Below, piece after piece: positions 36,453 to 44,834 of a DNA stretch of 64,000 nt; position 1 is the first letter of the stretch; each line of letters opens with the position of its first letter. The position numbers and the translations under genes are program-made. Source of the DNA: Candidatus Kryptoniota bacterium (GTDB lineage Bacteria > Bacteroidota > Ignavibacteria > Kryptoniales > JAKASW01). A model generated the notes under the pieces. The model made no database searches, had not been told where the DNA came from, and was given only the letters and a program-made list of their open reading frames with translations. Location: NCBI GenBank assembly GCA_024641705.1, contig JAHECO010000012.1, positions 33,883 to 97,882 on the forward strand, given 5' to 3'.

Positions 36453-37175
36453 ATGGGAATCACGATCCACTACGCAGGCAAGGTGAAAAGCCCCGAAGCT
36501 ATCAGTGAACTTTCTGAAGTTCTGGTTGCAAGAGCGGAGGTGCTTCATTGGCAGTTCAAGTTAGTTGACCAGGATTTGAAAGGGAAATTCTACCCGAGCT
36601 GGGGACATGGTTATGGTTACGTCCCCTCGGCTGAGGAATCGAGGCGCCACAACATCGAATTCTTCCCCAAGATGGTCACACCGGAATGCAACGGTTTTTT
36701 CAGGATATTCGATACTCAATACGCGGAAGGAATACGGGAAGGGTTCAGGGCCGGATTGTGGCCGAAGTTCCGCATCGACACCCACCTCAAAGGCATCATC
36801 CTCTATCCTCGTGAGAAGTGCGAGGAACTCAAGTTCGTCTTCAATATGAAGTCGTTGGAGCTGGCCAATTACGAAGTGCATGACCATATCACGAATGTCA
36901 TCTACGGCTACAACTCATGCTGGTCAAAGACTCAGTTCGCCGGATTCAGGATTCACGTCATGGTTTGCGAGACGATAAGGCTTGCTGAGAAGTACGTCGA
37001 TTTCTCCATGATCAAGGACGAAGCGGGCTACTATCACTCAAGAGACCTCATGGCCGGAATCAAGAACTTCAATGAGATGATGTGGTCCATAGAAACACTG
37101 GAGAAGTTCTTGGAAGAGATCGGCAAACAGTTCGGATTGCGGGCAACAACAGGGGGTCCCGACCCGTCGAGATGA
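36453..37175 (+). CDS. Hypothetical protein of an accessory-region family
   Basis: A 240-residue protein. ATG 36453 is preferred to TTG 36444, because AAAGGAG ends nine bases before the ATG but touches the TTG. It is rich in aromatic residues (YPSWGHGYGYVPSAEE, HLKGIILYP, VIYGYNSCWSK) and has no signal or membrane segment; fold and function unrecognised. The 3' end and the terminator behind it recur in damaged form at 41886-41990, so at least one more copy once existed here. Confidence 0.7.
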   Translation: MGITIHYAGKVKSPEAISELSEVLVARAEVLHWQFKLVDQDLKGKFYPSWGHGYGYVPSAEESRRHNIEFFPKMVTPECNGFFRIFDTQYAEGIREGFRAGLWPKFRIDTHLKGIILYPREKCEELKFVFNMKSLELANYEVHDHITNVIYGYNSCWSKTQFAGFRIHVMVCETIRLAEKYVDFSMIKDEAGYYHSRDLMAGIKNFNEMMWSIETLEKFLEEIGKQFGLRATTGGPDPSR

Positions 37176-37183
37176 TTGCTCAT

Positions 37184-37215
37184 AGCCTCACCGTTTTGGT
37201 GGGGCTATTGTTGTT
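37184..37215 (+). terminator. Terminator after the 36.4-kb gene
   Basis: AGCCTCACC-gtttt-GGTGGGGCT hairpin (nine pairs including one G-T), followed by ATTGTTGTTTC. It resembles the terminator at 41959-41990. Confidence 0.75.
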
Positions 37216-37216
37216 T

Positions 37217-37502
37217 CACTCATTTCCAGAGGCCATTGAGTCACCACCCCAGATGGATAATTCTTACGAGTAGTAGTTCTTCTTTTAGTACTGACACTAA
37301 AGTTGAGACATATGTCGTATGCACCTCAAACTCTGGGTTACGTGTTGTCTAACATTATTCGTTTGGGTTCAAAAGTAAAAGAAGGTAACCTTATAAGCTG
37401 GGCAACAATGTAGTGGGACGGCTGCTCACAGCAAACATAAGCTGTCATTGACATTTGTTCAAACTTTTGTGAAATTTAAATGTTAGTTTATTTTACGTTT
37501 TG
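37217..37502. other. Upstream region of the thiamine operon
   Basis: No gene seen. AT-rich DNA that probably contains the promoter of the riboswitch-controlled operon; a specific -35/-10 pair could not be fixed. Confidence 0.35.
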
Positions 37503-37612
37503 TTGCGCCGAGGAAGCTGAGGACAACTTGGCTGAGAGGGAGCTTGTAATGCGGCTCCGACCTCTTGAACCTGATCCGAGTAATATCGGCGGAGGGAAGG
37601 CGTTTATATAAA
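37503..37612 (+). promoter_or_regulatory. TPP riboswitch (thi box)
   Basis: The conserved elements are in order: CTGAGAGGG, then CCTCTTGAACCTGATCCGAG and TAATATCGGCGGAGGGAAG, with outer strands GCGCC and GGCG closing the first helix. It lies about 120 bases before thiC. A hairpin with a T-rich stretch behind it (CTTCGTCAACACCTCTTCTTTATTTTCC) could be the expression platform. Bound thiamine pyrophosphate should lower expression of the operon. Confidence 0.93.
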
Positions 37613-37732
37613 GAAGCTTCGTCAACACCTCTTCTTTATTTTCCTTTCACCCGGGTTTCCCACATCCTCACGAGTAAAACATTCGGCTTAATGTGATAAA
37701 GCCATGGATCAAAAAAATCTTAGGAGGTTGCT

Positions 37733-39031
37733 ATGACACAGCTCGAAGCCGCTATGCATGGGAAGATTACGGACGCTATGCTTTACATTGCCGCGAAGGA
37801 GAGAAAAGATCCTGGCGAAATAAGAGAGCTTGTGGGATCAGGAAGAGTAATCATACCCGCTAATTCAAACCATGCAACGCTTTCAAACTTCACAGGGATT
37901 GGGGAAACACTTTGCGTGAAAGTCAACACCAATATAGGGACTTCATACGATTACATTAACGCCGATGAAGAATTAGAAAAGGCTAAAGTGGCAATAGAGT
38001 ATGGTACAGATACGCTAATGGACCTTTCAACCGGCGGTGATTTGAAATTCATAAGAGAAACAATTCTGGAGATATGTAGTGTTCCACTCGGAACCGTACC
38101 GATTTATGAGACTGAATTCAGAGTAGCCAGAAAGTCATCTGTGTATGATATGACAGCGGATGATTTGTTTGAGGTCATAGAGGAGCACGGCAAGCAAGGT
38201 GTCGACTACATTACAGTTCACTGTGGTGTGACATGGGAATCCCTGAAAAAATATCGGAATGAAGAGAGAGTCACAGGGATTGTTTCGAGAGGCGGAGGTC
38301 TGACAGCTGCATGGATGCTGAAGAATAAAGAAGAGAATCCTCTTTATAAGTATTATGACAGACTTCTTGAGATTGCCCGGGAGTATGACATGACACTCTC
38401 ACTGGGTGACGGTTTAAGACCGGGAAGTCTTGTCGATTCAACCGATAGGTCTCAGATTTCGGAGCTGCTGATAATGGGTGAACTTGTTGAACGGGCACGG
38501 AAAGCCGGTGTTCAAACAATGGTTGAAGGTCCTGGGCATATTCCTTTGAATGAGATTCAAACGAATGTACATATCCAAAAGAAGCTTACGAAGGGTGCAC
38601 CATTTTACATACTCGGGATGCTGCCGACTGATGTCGCGGCAGGATTTGATCACATTGCAGGCGCTATCGGTGGTGCCCTGGCAGGCTGGCACGGTGCAGA
38701 CATGCTTTGCTATATAACTCCAGCTGAACACTTGGGACTTCCGACAGTGCAGCATGTAAAAGATGGTGTCATTGCGTTTAAGATTGCCGCCCACGTTGCA
38801 GACATAGCAAGAGGAAACAAAGCCTCTACCCAAAGAAATCGGGAAATGAGCGAAGCGAGGTACAGGCTCGACTGGGAGAAGCAATTCGAATTGGCGCTGT
38901 TTCCAGAAGATGCAAGGGGCATCTTCGGAGAAAGGTCCAGCAAGACCGAAGCATGCTCGATGTGCGGTCCATTTTGTCCCATGAACCTGGTAGAACAGAC
39001 ATTAAGAAAAAACAAATTTGCGGAGGTGTAA
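37733..39031 (+). CDS. thiC: Phosphomethylpyrimidine synthase
   Basis: A 432-residue radical SAM enzyme that turns aminoimidazole ribotide into HMP phosphate for thiamine synthesis. Conserved blocks include ANSNHATLSNFTGIG, TLMDLSTGGDL, TVHCGVTWESL, SLGDGLRPGSL, VEGPGHIPLNEI and FDHIAGAIGGALAGWHGADMLCYI in pieces. The C-terminal 4Fe-4S motif CSMCGPFC is intact. The length matches the short ThiC form of anaerobes and thermophiles. AGGAGG stands seven bases before the ATG. First gene of a thiC - PurM-like - thiD - thiE operon. Confidence 0.97.
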   Translation: MTQLEAAMHGKITDAMLYIAAKERKDPGEIRELVGSGRVIIPANSNHATLSNFTGIGETLCVKVNTNIGTSYDYINADEELEKAKVAIEYGTDTLMDLSTGGDLKFIRETILEICSVPLGTVPIYETEFRVARKSSVYDMTADDLFEVIEEHGKQGVDYITVHCGVTWESLKKYRNEERVTGIVSRGGGLTAAWMLKNKEENPLYKYYDRLLEIAREYDMTLSLGDGLRPGSLVDSTDRSQISELLIMGELVERARKAGVQTMVEGPGHIPLNEIQTNVHIQKKLTKGAPFYILGMLPTDVAAGFDHIAGAIGGALAGWHGADMLCYITPAEHLGLPTVQHVKDGVIAFKIAAHVADIARGNKASTQRNREMSEARYRLDWEKQFELALFPEDARGIFGERSSKTEACSMCGPFCPMNLVEQTLRKNKFAEV

Positions 39032-39034
39032 TCC

Positions 39035-40102
39035 ATGAAAAAAGTCGAATTCCCGGCGATCGGCAAAATAAGTCCGGAATTTTTTGATAGTTACATTTAT
39101 CCCCGGCTCGGTGTCAAGCGCAGCGATGTGATGGTTGGTCCCCAGCATGGCGTCGATATAGGTGTAGTCAAGGTGTTCGATGGAAAGGTTATGGCCGTTA
39201 CTACTGACCCGATTTACATTGTCCCTCAGTATGGATGGGAGAAAGCAGCATGGTTTGCCTGGCACATACTGGCGAGTGATGTTACAACCAGCGGATTTCC
39301 ACCGGCTTTTGCGGTGTTCGATTTTAACCTTCCCATGAGCATCACCGAAGATGAATTTGAGAAAGTATGGGAGGTCATGCACAGAGAATCCGAGAAATAT
39401 GGAACATCCGTAATAGCAGGCCATACAGCGCGATATACTGGTACAGACTATCCAATGGTCGGCGGCGCGACATTCATGTCTGTTGGAGCTGAGGATAAAT
39501 ATCTGACTCCGAACATGGCTAAAGAAGGAGATGCGGTGGTCATTACCAAAGGAGCCGCAATTGAAGCTGTTGGCATCTTTTCGAATACATTTAGAAACCA
39601 CATAAGAGAAAAGTTGGGAGAGGAGACTTTTTCCAAAGCCGAGAACCTGTTCTATAAGATGAGCACTGTCGACGATGCTTTAGCTGCCGTGAAAATCGGC
39701 GTGAGAGACAGCGGCGTTACGGCGATGCACGACGCAACTGAATGCGGCGTCATAGGAGGAGTCTATGAAATTGCACAGGCAAGCAACAATGGAATTCTAA
39801 TTCACAAAGATAAAATTCCTGTTTCTCCTGAGGTCAAAGCCGTCTGTGAACTGTTTGGCATGGATCCATACATTTCCATCAGCGAAGGGACACTCGTGAT
39901 AACTGTTAGACCTAATAAAGTCGATGAGCTTACAAAAGTCCTCAGCGAAGCCGGAATAAATAGTGCCGTGATAGGCGAGATTCTTCCTTTACAGGACGGC
40001 AGATGGATTCTCGAAAATGGCGACAAAAAAACTCTTGCCCATCCAAGAGTCGATCCTTTCTGGCAGGCGATTGCAAAAGCCTTCGAAATGAAGTTGAGTT
40101 AA
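39035..40102 (+). CDS. PurM/HypE-like (AIR synthase-related) ATP-binding protein
   Basis: A 355-residue member of the PurM superfamily (PurM, ThiL, HypE, SelD), starting three bases after thiC. The N-terminal ATP-binding half has GPQHGVDIGVVKV, VTTDPIYIV and WFAWHILASDVTTSGFPPAF; the C-terminal half has MHDATECGVIGGVYEIA and the ISISEGTLVI strand. No canonical ThiL is visible in the operon, and ThiL belongs to the same superfamily. Thiamine-phosphate kinase activity is therefore a plausible inference, but the protein looks closer to archaeal/thermophile HypE-like AIR-synthase-related proteins. Confidence 0.85.
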   Translation: MKKVEFPAIGKISPEFFDSYIYPRLGVKRSDVMVGPQHGVDIGVVKVFDGKVMAVTTDPIYIVPQYGWEKAAWFAWHILASDVTTSGFPPAFAVFDFNLPMSITEDEFEKVWEVMHRESEKYGTSVIAGHTARYTGTDYPMVGGATFMSVGAEDKYLTPNMAKEGDAVVITKGAAIEAVGIFSNTFRNHIREKLGEETFSKAENLFYKMSTVDDALAAVKIGVRDSGVTAMHDATECGVIGGVYEIAQASNNGILIHKDKIPVSPEVKAVCELFGMDPYISISEGTLVITVRPNKVDELTKVLSEAGINSAVIGEILPLQDGRWILENGDKKTLAHPRVDPFWQAIAKAFEMKLS

Positions 40103-40103
40103 T

Positions 40104-40904
40104 TTGAAAGATATTCCGACGGTCTTAACAATAGCCGGCAGTGACAGCGGCGGTGGTGCAGGCATTCAAGCTGACTTGAAGACGTTCTTGGCATTGAATG
40201 TTTTTGGATATACCGCCGTGACTTCTGTAACAGCGCAGAACACGATGGGAATATACGGCATTTATGAATTGCCCGGCAATTTTGTGTATAGACAGATAGA
40301 GGCCGCGGCACAAGATACGGGGATAGATGCGGCGAAAACCGGTATGCTTTCAAATACTGATATAGTTGTGAATGTCGCAAAAGCCGTGAGATACTTTAAG
40401 ATTAAGAATCTGGTCGTCGATCCGGTGATAAGAGCAAAGGACGGATCATCGCTTTTAAAAGATGATGCATTGGAAACTTTCGTAGCCGAGATTGTCCCAC
40501 TGGCGCTTGTAATAACGCCAAACATTCATGAGGCAGAGATTCTGACGGGTGCAGAAGTAAAATCTGTAAATGACATGGAACAGTCAGCGGAAAAAATAAG
40601 CAAACTCGGAGCTGAAGTTGTGGTCGTAAAGGGAGGCCACTTGCCCAAGGATGGGAAGGTTGTTGATGTCGGCTACATAAATGGGAAGTTTGAGTATCTT
40701 GAATATCCTTACATTGAAACACGAAACACGCACGGCATAGGGTGCACCCTTTCGGCAGGGATCGCGGCAAACTTAGCTAAGGGTTATGATGCTTTGACCT
40801 CCATAAGATTTGCACGGGACTATGTCCAGGGTGCTCTTCAAAATGAGCTGAAAGTCGGGAGGGGTTGGGGGCCACTAAATCATGGTTGGATATGGCAAAA
40901 ATAA
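40104..40904 (+). CDS. thiD: HMP/HMP-phosphate kinase
   Basis: A 266-residue ribokinase-like enzyme that phosphorylates hydroxymethylpyrimidine (phosphate) to the diphosphate. It starts with TTG one base after the previous stop; the protein then begins KDIPTVLTIAGSDSGGGAGIQADLKTF, exactly as ThiD should. The anion-hole/catalytic region is NTHGIGCTLSAGIAANLA, and VVDPVIRAKDGSSLL is also conserved. Third gene of the thiamine operon. Confidence 0.95.
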   Translation: MKDIPTVLTIAGSDSGGGAGIQADLKTFLALNVFGYTAVTSVTAQNTMGIYGIYELPGNFVYRQIEAAAQDTGIDAAKTGMLSNTDIVVNVAKAVRYFKIKNLVVDPVIRAKDGSSLLKDDALETFVAEIVPLALVITPNIHEAEILTGAEVKSVNDMEQSAEKISKLGAEVVVVKGGHLPKDGKVVDVGYINGKFEYLEYPYIETRNTHGIGCTLSAGIAANLAKGYDALTSIRFARDYVQGALQNELKVGRGWGPLNHGWIWQK

Positions 40905-41518
40905 GGGGATTATATGCCATAACTGATGAAAAGTTAACGCCGGATGAGAAACTTGAAGATTCTGTCGAGAGAGCAATACTCGGCGGTGTCAATTTAATTC
41001 AAATAAGGGATAAGGGCTTTGATTTTGAAAAGAGAGTCACGAGAGCAGTCAGAGTCAAAAAGATCACCGAGAAACATGGCGTCCCGCTAATTGTCAACGA
41101 CGATACAATCGTTGCTCTTGAAAGCGGTGCCGATGGTGTTCATTTTGGAAAGGAAGATCTTGGGGAAGACCCGTACGGAAACTTTAGCTATATAAGAAAA
41201 ACAATGACGGACAAGATAATTGGCGTTTCTTGCTATGATGATTTGGAGATGGCGATTGATTTTGAAAAATTGGGAGCAACGTATGTAGCTTTCGGTGCCG
41301 CCTTCGCCTCTAAAACGAAGCCCGAAGAAAAAGTTCTTCCAACGCTCGATATTTTCCGGGATGCCAAACAAAACTTGAAAATCCCAGTTGTCGCGATTGG
41401 AGGTATAGACGAGAATAATTATAGACTTTTGTTAAACCGCGGCGTGGATGCCTTAGCCATGGTATCGGCTATTTTTAATGGGGATTCTTATGTCAACGCC
41501 AAGAAGTTCCAAGTTTGA
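40892..41518 (+). CDS. thiE: Thiamine-phosphate synthase
   Basis: A 208-residue TIM-barrel enzyme joining HMP-PP and thiazole phosphate. ATG 40892 (MAKIRGLYAITDEKL) fits the family and overlaps thiD by 13 bases, giving coupling. Diagnostic motifs are NLIQIRDKG, PLIVNDDT, DGVHFGKEDL and PVVAIGGI; the phosphate-binding end DALAMVSAIF is present. Last gene of the operon; no clear terminator follows. Thiazole-forming genes (thiG, thiS, thiH) are not in the window. Confidence 0.94.
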   Translation: MAKIRGLYAITDEKLTPDEKLEDSVERAILGGVNLIQIRDKGFDFEKRVTRAVRVKKITEKHGVPLIVNDDTIVALESGADGVHFGKEDLGEDPYGNFSYIRKTMTDKIIGVSCYDDLEMAIDFEKLGATYVAFGAAFASKTKPEEKVLPTLDIFRDAKQNLKIPVVAIGGIDENNYRLLLNRGVDALAMVSAIFNGDSYVNAKKFQV

Positions 41519-41538
41519 AAGTTGCCGGAATGGTGTTA

Positions 41539-41555
41539 TTTGTTTGCCTCAAATA
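41539..41555. repeat. 17-bp direct repeat, right copy
   Basis: TTTGTTTGCCTCAAATA, identical to 33529-33545. It stands 20 bases after thiE, at the left edge of a stretch of gene debris (41.6-42.07 kb). Confidence 0.6.
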
Positions 41556-41772
41556 ATACTCGCGTGAAAATGGGTCAAGAGACTCTATCAGTCCGATGGG
41601 ATCGATGCTCGATGAGAGTTGTCGTGTAGTTGCCGAAAATACTCATCGCCGATCTCTAATCGAAAATTCAAAACAACCCATGGCACCTCGTTCCACGTTG
41701 CTCTTCCCTGTGGCCTACGAGGTCGCTACGCTGATGCCTCCTGAGCATCTCACTTTTTGTGTTCTTTCTCTA

Positions 41773-41870
41773 CCTCCCGTATTTGGATTGTGACTCCAGA
41801 AGTATCTCTTCGGCAGATGAAGTTGCTGACGTCTGAAGCTGAAGTGTCGTAGCATTGAATAGCTTGGAGG
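41773..41870 (-). pseudogene. Fragment of a VirD4-like ATPase gene
   Basis: The minus-strand frame reads SKLFNATTLQLQTS and SSAEEILLESQSKYGR. It aligns with SQPFSATTLPFERD and SSAEEIIQMSQVKYGR near the C-terminus of the intact ATPase gene at 42956-44302. The frame stops right after KYGR, although the homologous RxxKE text continues in another frame. About 30 residues remain. Confidence 0.75.
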
Positions 41871-41885
41871 ATACAATCATTCGGA

Positions 41886-41948
41886 AAGTTATTAAACGAG
41901 ATCGGTAAGGATTTTGGTTTGCAGGCGACAATGGGGAGCGATCTGTGA
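41886..41948 (+). pseudogene. 3' fragment of a second copy of the 36.4-kb gene
   Basis: The frame reads KLLNEIGKDFGLQATMGSDL and a stop, matching KFLEEIGKQFGLRATTGG near the end of the protein encoded at 36453-37175. A similar terminator follows, as in the intact copy. Everything upstream of this fragment is missing. Confidence 0.75.
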
Positions 41949-41958
41949 TCACAACGCG

Positions 41959-41990
41959 GCCTCATCACTTAGGTGGGGCTTTTGTTTTTA
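41959..41990 (+). terminator. Terminator behind the gene fragment
   Basis: GCCTCATC-actta-GGTGGGGC followed by TTTTGTTTTTA. Eight pairs with two G-T pairs; same type as 37184-37215. Confidence 0.75.
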
Positions 41991-42073
41991 TTTGGGTTAT
42001 CAGCTTCACCTTATGAGAGAGCCATTAGGGCGCGCGTGGGAATTGTCACATTTGTTTGTTAATATATTCCGTC

Positions 42074-42886
42074 GTGCTTTCAAAACTCACCAGTGCAGCC
42101 ACTTACGGCGTGAGCGCGTTCCTAGTCGAGATCGAGACGCATATCGAGGGCGGGCTCTTCAATTTCTCAGTCGTCGGACTGCCGGATAATGCAGTCAAGG
42201 AGAGCCGCGAACGGGTTTCGGCAGCGATCAAGAACTCCAACTTCAAGTTTCCCCGCAACCGCATTATCGTCAACCTCGCACTGGCAGATATCAAGAAGGA
42301 GGGAAGCGCGTTTGACTTGCCAATAGCAGTTGGAATCATATCTGCAATCGGACAACTGGATCAATCAGAGTTCGTGAATTTCGTCCTTGTCGGTGAACTT
42401 GCGCTTGATGGGACGGTGAGACCAGTCCATGGGATCCTACCCATAGCCGTTGAAGCAAGGGACAGAGGGATATCGTCTTTGATTTTACCGAAGGGAAATG
42501 CAAAGGAAGCGGCAATGGTTGACGGCATCAACGTGTATCCGGTGGAGAGCCTGAGCGAAACAACCCAGCTGCTCAGTGGTGAGTACAAGCTTCTTGAGCC
42601 ATTTCGCGTTAACAAGGAAGAAATCTTCGGACAGACCCAGTATTATCAGATTGACTTTGCGGATGTAAAAGGGCTCTTTGGAGAGTTGGACAGTTGGATA
42701 CGAATGCGGCTACGATGCTTTCTGGAAAAGAAGAAAGCAGTGAAGCACCCCCGCATCAAGAACAGTACCTTCGCGTCAATGGGCCTGGTCTCTTTAGAGG
42801 CTTTGAGAACTGATTACCTGTTGCTCCCTGAAATGGGGCAACCTTACAGGAAAGCCGTATACGGGAAATCCGTCCGTACGGTTTGA
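42074..42886 (+). pseudogene. comM/yifB 5' part fused to group II intron RT tail
   Basis: One open frame of two unrelated halves. From GTG 42074 (VLSKLTSAATYGVSAFLVE) to about 42673 it is the N-terminal ChlI-like domain of the ComM/YifB AAA protein: FSVVGLPDNAVKESRERV, DIKKEGSAFDLPIAVGI, and ending DFADVKG, where intact ComM continues into its Walker A domain. From 42674 it reads LFGELDSWIRMRLRCFLEKKK and STFASMGLVSLEALRTDYL, the C-terminal maturase/RT end of a group II intron protein, running into domain V. The ATPase domain of ComM and most of the RT are gone, so neither half can work normally. A longer frame from TTG 42056 is possible. Confidence 0.8.
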
Positions 42887-42926
42887 TGAGGGGACGGAGG
42901 TTCTGTTGAACCTCCTCCTACTCTAT
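42674..42926 (+). mobile_element. 3' end of a second group II intron
   Basis: It contains the RT C-terminus, then a complete 34-base domain V at 42851-42884 (AAAGCCGTAT, ACGG, GAAA loop, TCCGTCC, GTACGGTTT). Domain VI is GAGGGGA-c-GGAGGTTC paired with GAACCTCCTCCTACTC, leaving a bulged A at 42920 and an end CTCTAT at 42926. Branch point and end have the same spacing as in the intron at 6672-7446. The 5' half of the intron is absent, so it cannot splice. Confidence 0.8.
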
Positions 42927-42955
42927 TTGGCTTGAATTTAAATTTTACCCAAGAA

Positions 42956-44302
42956 TCAAAACAACTTCCTTTGCTTTGTGTCGGATTGCCTCACTGCATA
43001 ATCCACAGCGTCGATTCGCTGATATTTCATTAATATCTCGCCCTCAACTTCTTTTCTCGACCTCCCATATTTAACTTGTGACATCTGAATTATCTCTTCG
43101 GCAGACGAATTGCCATCTCTCTCGAACGGCAGCGTCGTCGCGCTGAACGGCTGAGATGTTACCCCGTCGATCATGAGCCTGAGATAAATGTGATAGTTTG
43201 GTAGGTTCATGAGATCGGTCTCCTCGAACGTTGGACGGAACTCCCTTGCTAAGTACTTGGCATCTTCCGCTCCGACGCGGAACGTAATAATGGATGCGAC
43301 ATTCCCAAACACCGCGTCCCTTACCTTTTCGTGGAGCTGGTTTATGTACTGGTTCGCGAGCACCAAATTCAAACCGTACTTTCTGCATTCACTTAAGATG
43401 TCCGCAAATGATATAGTCACGAAGTTGTGGAACTCATCGACATAGAGATAGAAGGGCTTCCGCTTCTCTTCAGGAACATTGGCCCGGCTCAGGGCGGAAA
43501 GGAAAATCTCAGTGACAATCATCGAACCCAGAAGCGATGAGCAATCTTCCCCGACCTTCCCTTTTGCCAGGTTCACGATGAGGATTTTTCCCGTATCCAT
43601 CACGTCTTTGAGGCTGAATGTATTCTTTCTCTGTCCCACAACGTTTCTCAGAGGAAGGCTCGTCAAGAACTGTCCCACCTTGTTAAGTATCGGAGCCACA
43701 GCTTCGGACCTCAGCCACTGGCTGTACTTGTCGAACTCGAAAGTCCAGAAGGCGCGTATCTCGGGCCCTGTGACATAACTTAAGACCTTGTTCCTGAACC
43801 CGGCTTCGGTCAGGAGCCTCGTGATGTCAAGAAGCGTAGCATCCGGGTATTCCAGAAGGGTGAAGAGAGAATACCTCAGTATGTGTTCCAGTCTCGGCCC
43901 CCAGAACTCTGACCATATCTTCTTGAAAACTGAAATGAGTCCCGAAACAACGAGGTGATGAAAATCTTTGGGGATATTCTCCAACGGATTGAAAGCAATC
44001 GGATACTCAAGTTCGCCGGGGTTGAAATAGATGACATCTCTGATCCTTTCCTTCGGGACATGATGGAGCAGCGACTCGGCTAAATCTCCGTGTGGATCAA
44101 GGATGGCAAGGCCATTCCCTTGTGATATGTCAGATGACGCCATGTTCGCAATGAGACTCGTCTTGCCTGTACCCGTCTTCCCGATAATATATATGTGCCC
44201 CCGCCTGTTTTTCTCCTTTATCCCGAACCTTTTCCGAATGTCCCTCCAGTTCGTTACCGCGATGGGGGTGACCTGCTGTTTGCTGTTCTCTTTTTCATCC
44301 AT
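42956..44302 (-). CDS. VirD4/TraD-like coupling ATPase without membrane anchor
   Basis: A 448-residue AAA-type ATPase of the type IV coupling/HerA-like clan. Walker A is IYIIGKTGTGKTSLIANM (near residue 40), followed by LAILDPHGDLAESLL; Walker B/TraM-recognition region is FYLYVDEFHNFVT, then LVLANQYINQL (arginine-finger strand) and ITFRVGAEDAKYLAREF. No transmembrane helices are visible, unlike true VirD4. It may belong to a relaxase-less mobilisation system or a plasmid-derived module. Fragments with near-identical stretches occur at 41773-41870 and 57186-57250. It is divergent from the 44.4-47.2 kb operon. Confidence 0.88.
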   Translation of the reverse strand: MDEKENSKQQVTPIAVTNWRDIRKRFGIKEKNRRGHIYIIGKTGTGKTSLIANMASSDISQGNGLAILDPHGDLAESLLHHVPKERIRDVIYFNPGELEYPIAFNPLENIPKDFHHLVVSGLISVFKKIWSEFWGPRLEHILRYSLFTLLEYPDATLLDITRLLTEAGFRNKVLSYVTGPEIRAFWTFEFDKYSQWLRSEAVAPILNKVGQFLTSLPLRNVVGQRKNTFSLKDVMDTGKILIVNLAKGKVGEDCSSLLGSMIVTEIFLSALSRANVPEEKRKPFYLYVDEFHNFVTISFADILSECRKYGLNLVLANQYINQLHEKVRDAVFGNVASIITFRVGAEDAKYLAREFRPTFEETDLMNLPNYHIYLRLMIDGVTSQPFSATTLPFERDGNSSAEEIIQMSQVKYGRSRKEVEGEILMKYQRIDAVDYAVRQSDTKQRKLF

Positions 44303-44441
44303 GTTCTAGATGATAAATCGACCGATTTCATGGACATAAGAGAGGCGTAATTGACGGAGAGGACACCTTTACCCTTCTTATGGCCCACTCCGCGCGGGGA
44401 TACACTCCATATCAGAATCATTAACAAAAGGAGAATCTGAT

Positions 44442-44834
44442 ATGAAAAAGACAATCAAGCTTGTCGAGGTGCAGACCCCGAAAGGAGAATCGTTCTTCCA
44501 GTTCAGGATTGTCGAGAGTGTTCTGTCGGAAGAAGAGGCAAGTTTACCGAAACCTCAAGCGGCTCCGGGCGGCAACGGTGCGAAGCCACAGAACGGAGAA
44601 GGCAAGAGTCAGTCCGTTCCGGGTGACCCCATGACGGATTCGCAAAAGCGATACCTCTTCCGCATCATGGCTGTCCGCGGAAAGGAAGGAGAAAATGCTC
44701 ATGAGGAGCTGAAGAAACTCTTCCAGGTGAAGACGCTCAAGGATGTGACCAAGTTCGATGCAAGCCGGATGATCGAGGAGCTTCTTGAGAAGGAGAAGCA
44801 GGGAAACGGAGGCGGCGATGGATCATCTTTCTAG
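44442..44834 (+). CDS. Small protein of the plasmid-like module
   Basis: A 130-residue protein behind AAGGAGA. Residues 1-35 look like a beta-rich cap, 36-65 a Pro/Gly/Gln linker, and 66-120 a helical domain: MTDSQKRYLFRIMAVRG, then LKKLFQVKTLKDVTKFDASRMIEELL. This last pattern (sequence starting TDxQ, ending in A-x-x-hIEEL) is seen at the C-termini of several phage/plasmid recombination-associated proteins. No catalytic residues. Its end overlaps the start of the nuclease gene by 17 bases, so the two are coupled. Confidence 0.65.
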   Translation: MKKTIKLVEVQTPKGESFFQFRIVESVLSEEEASLPKPQAAPGGNGAKPQNGEGKSQSVPGDPMTDSQKRYLFRIMAVRGKEGENAHEELKKLFQVKTLKDVTKFDASRMIEELLEKEKQGNGGGDGSSF

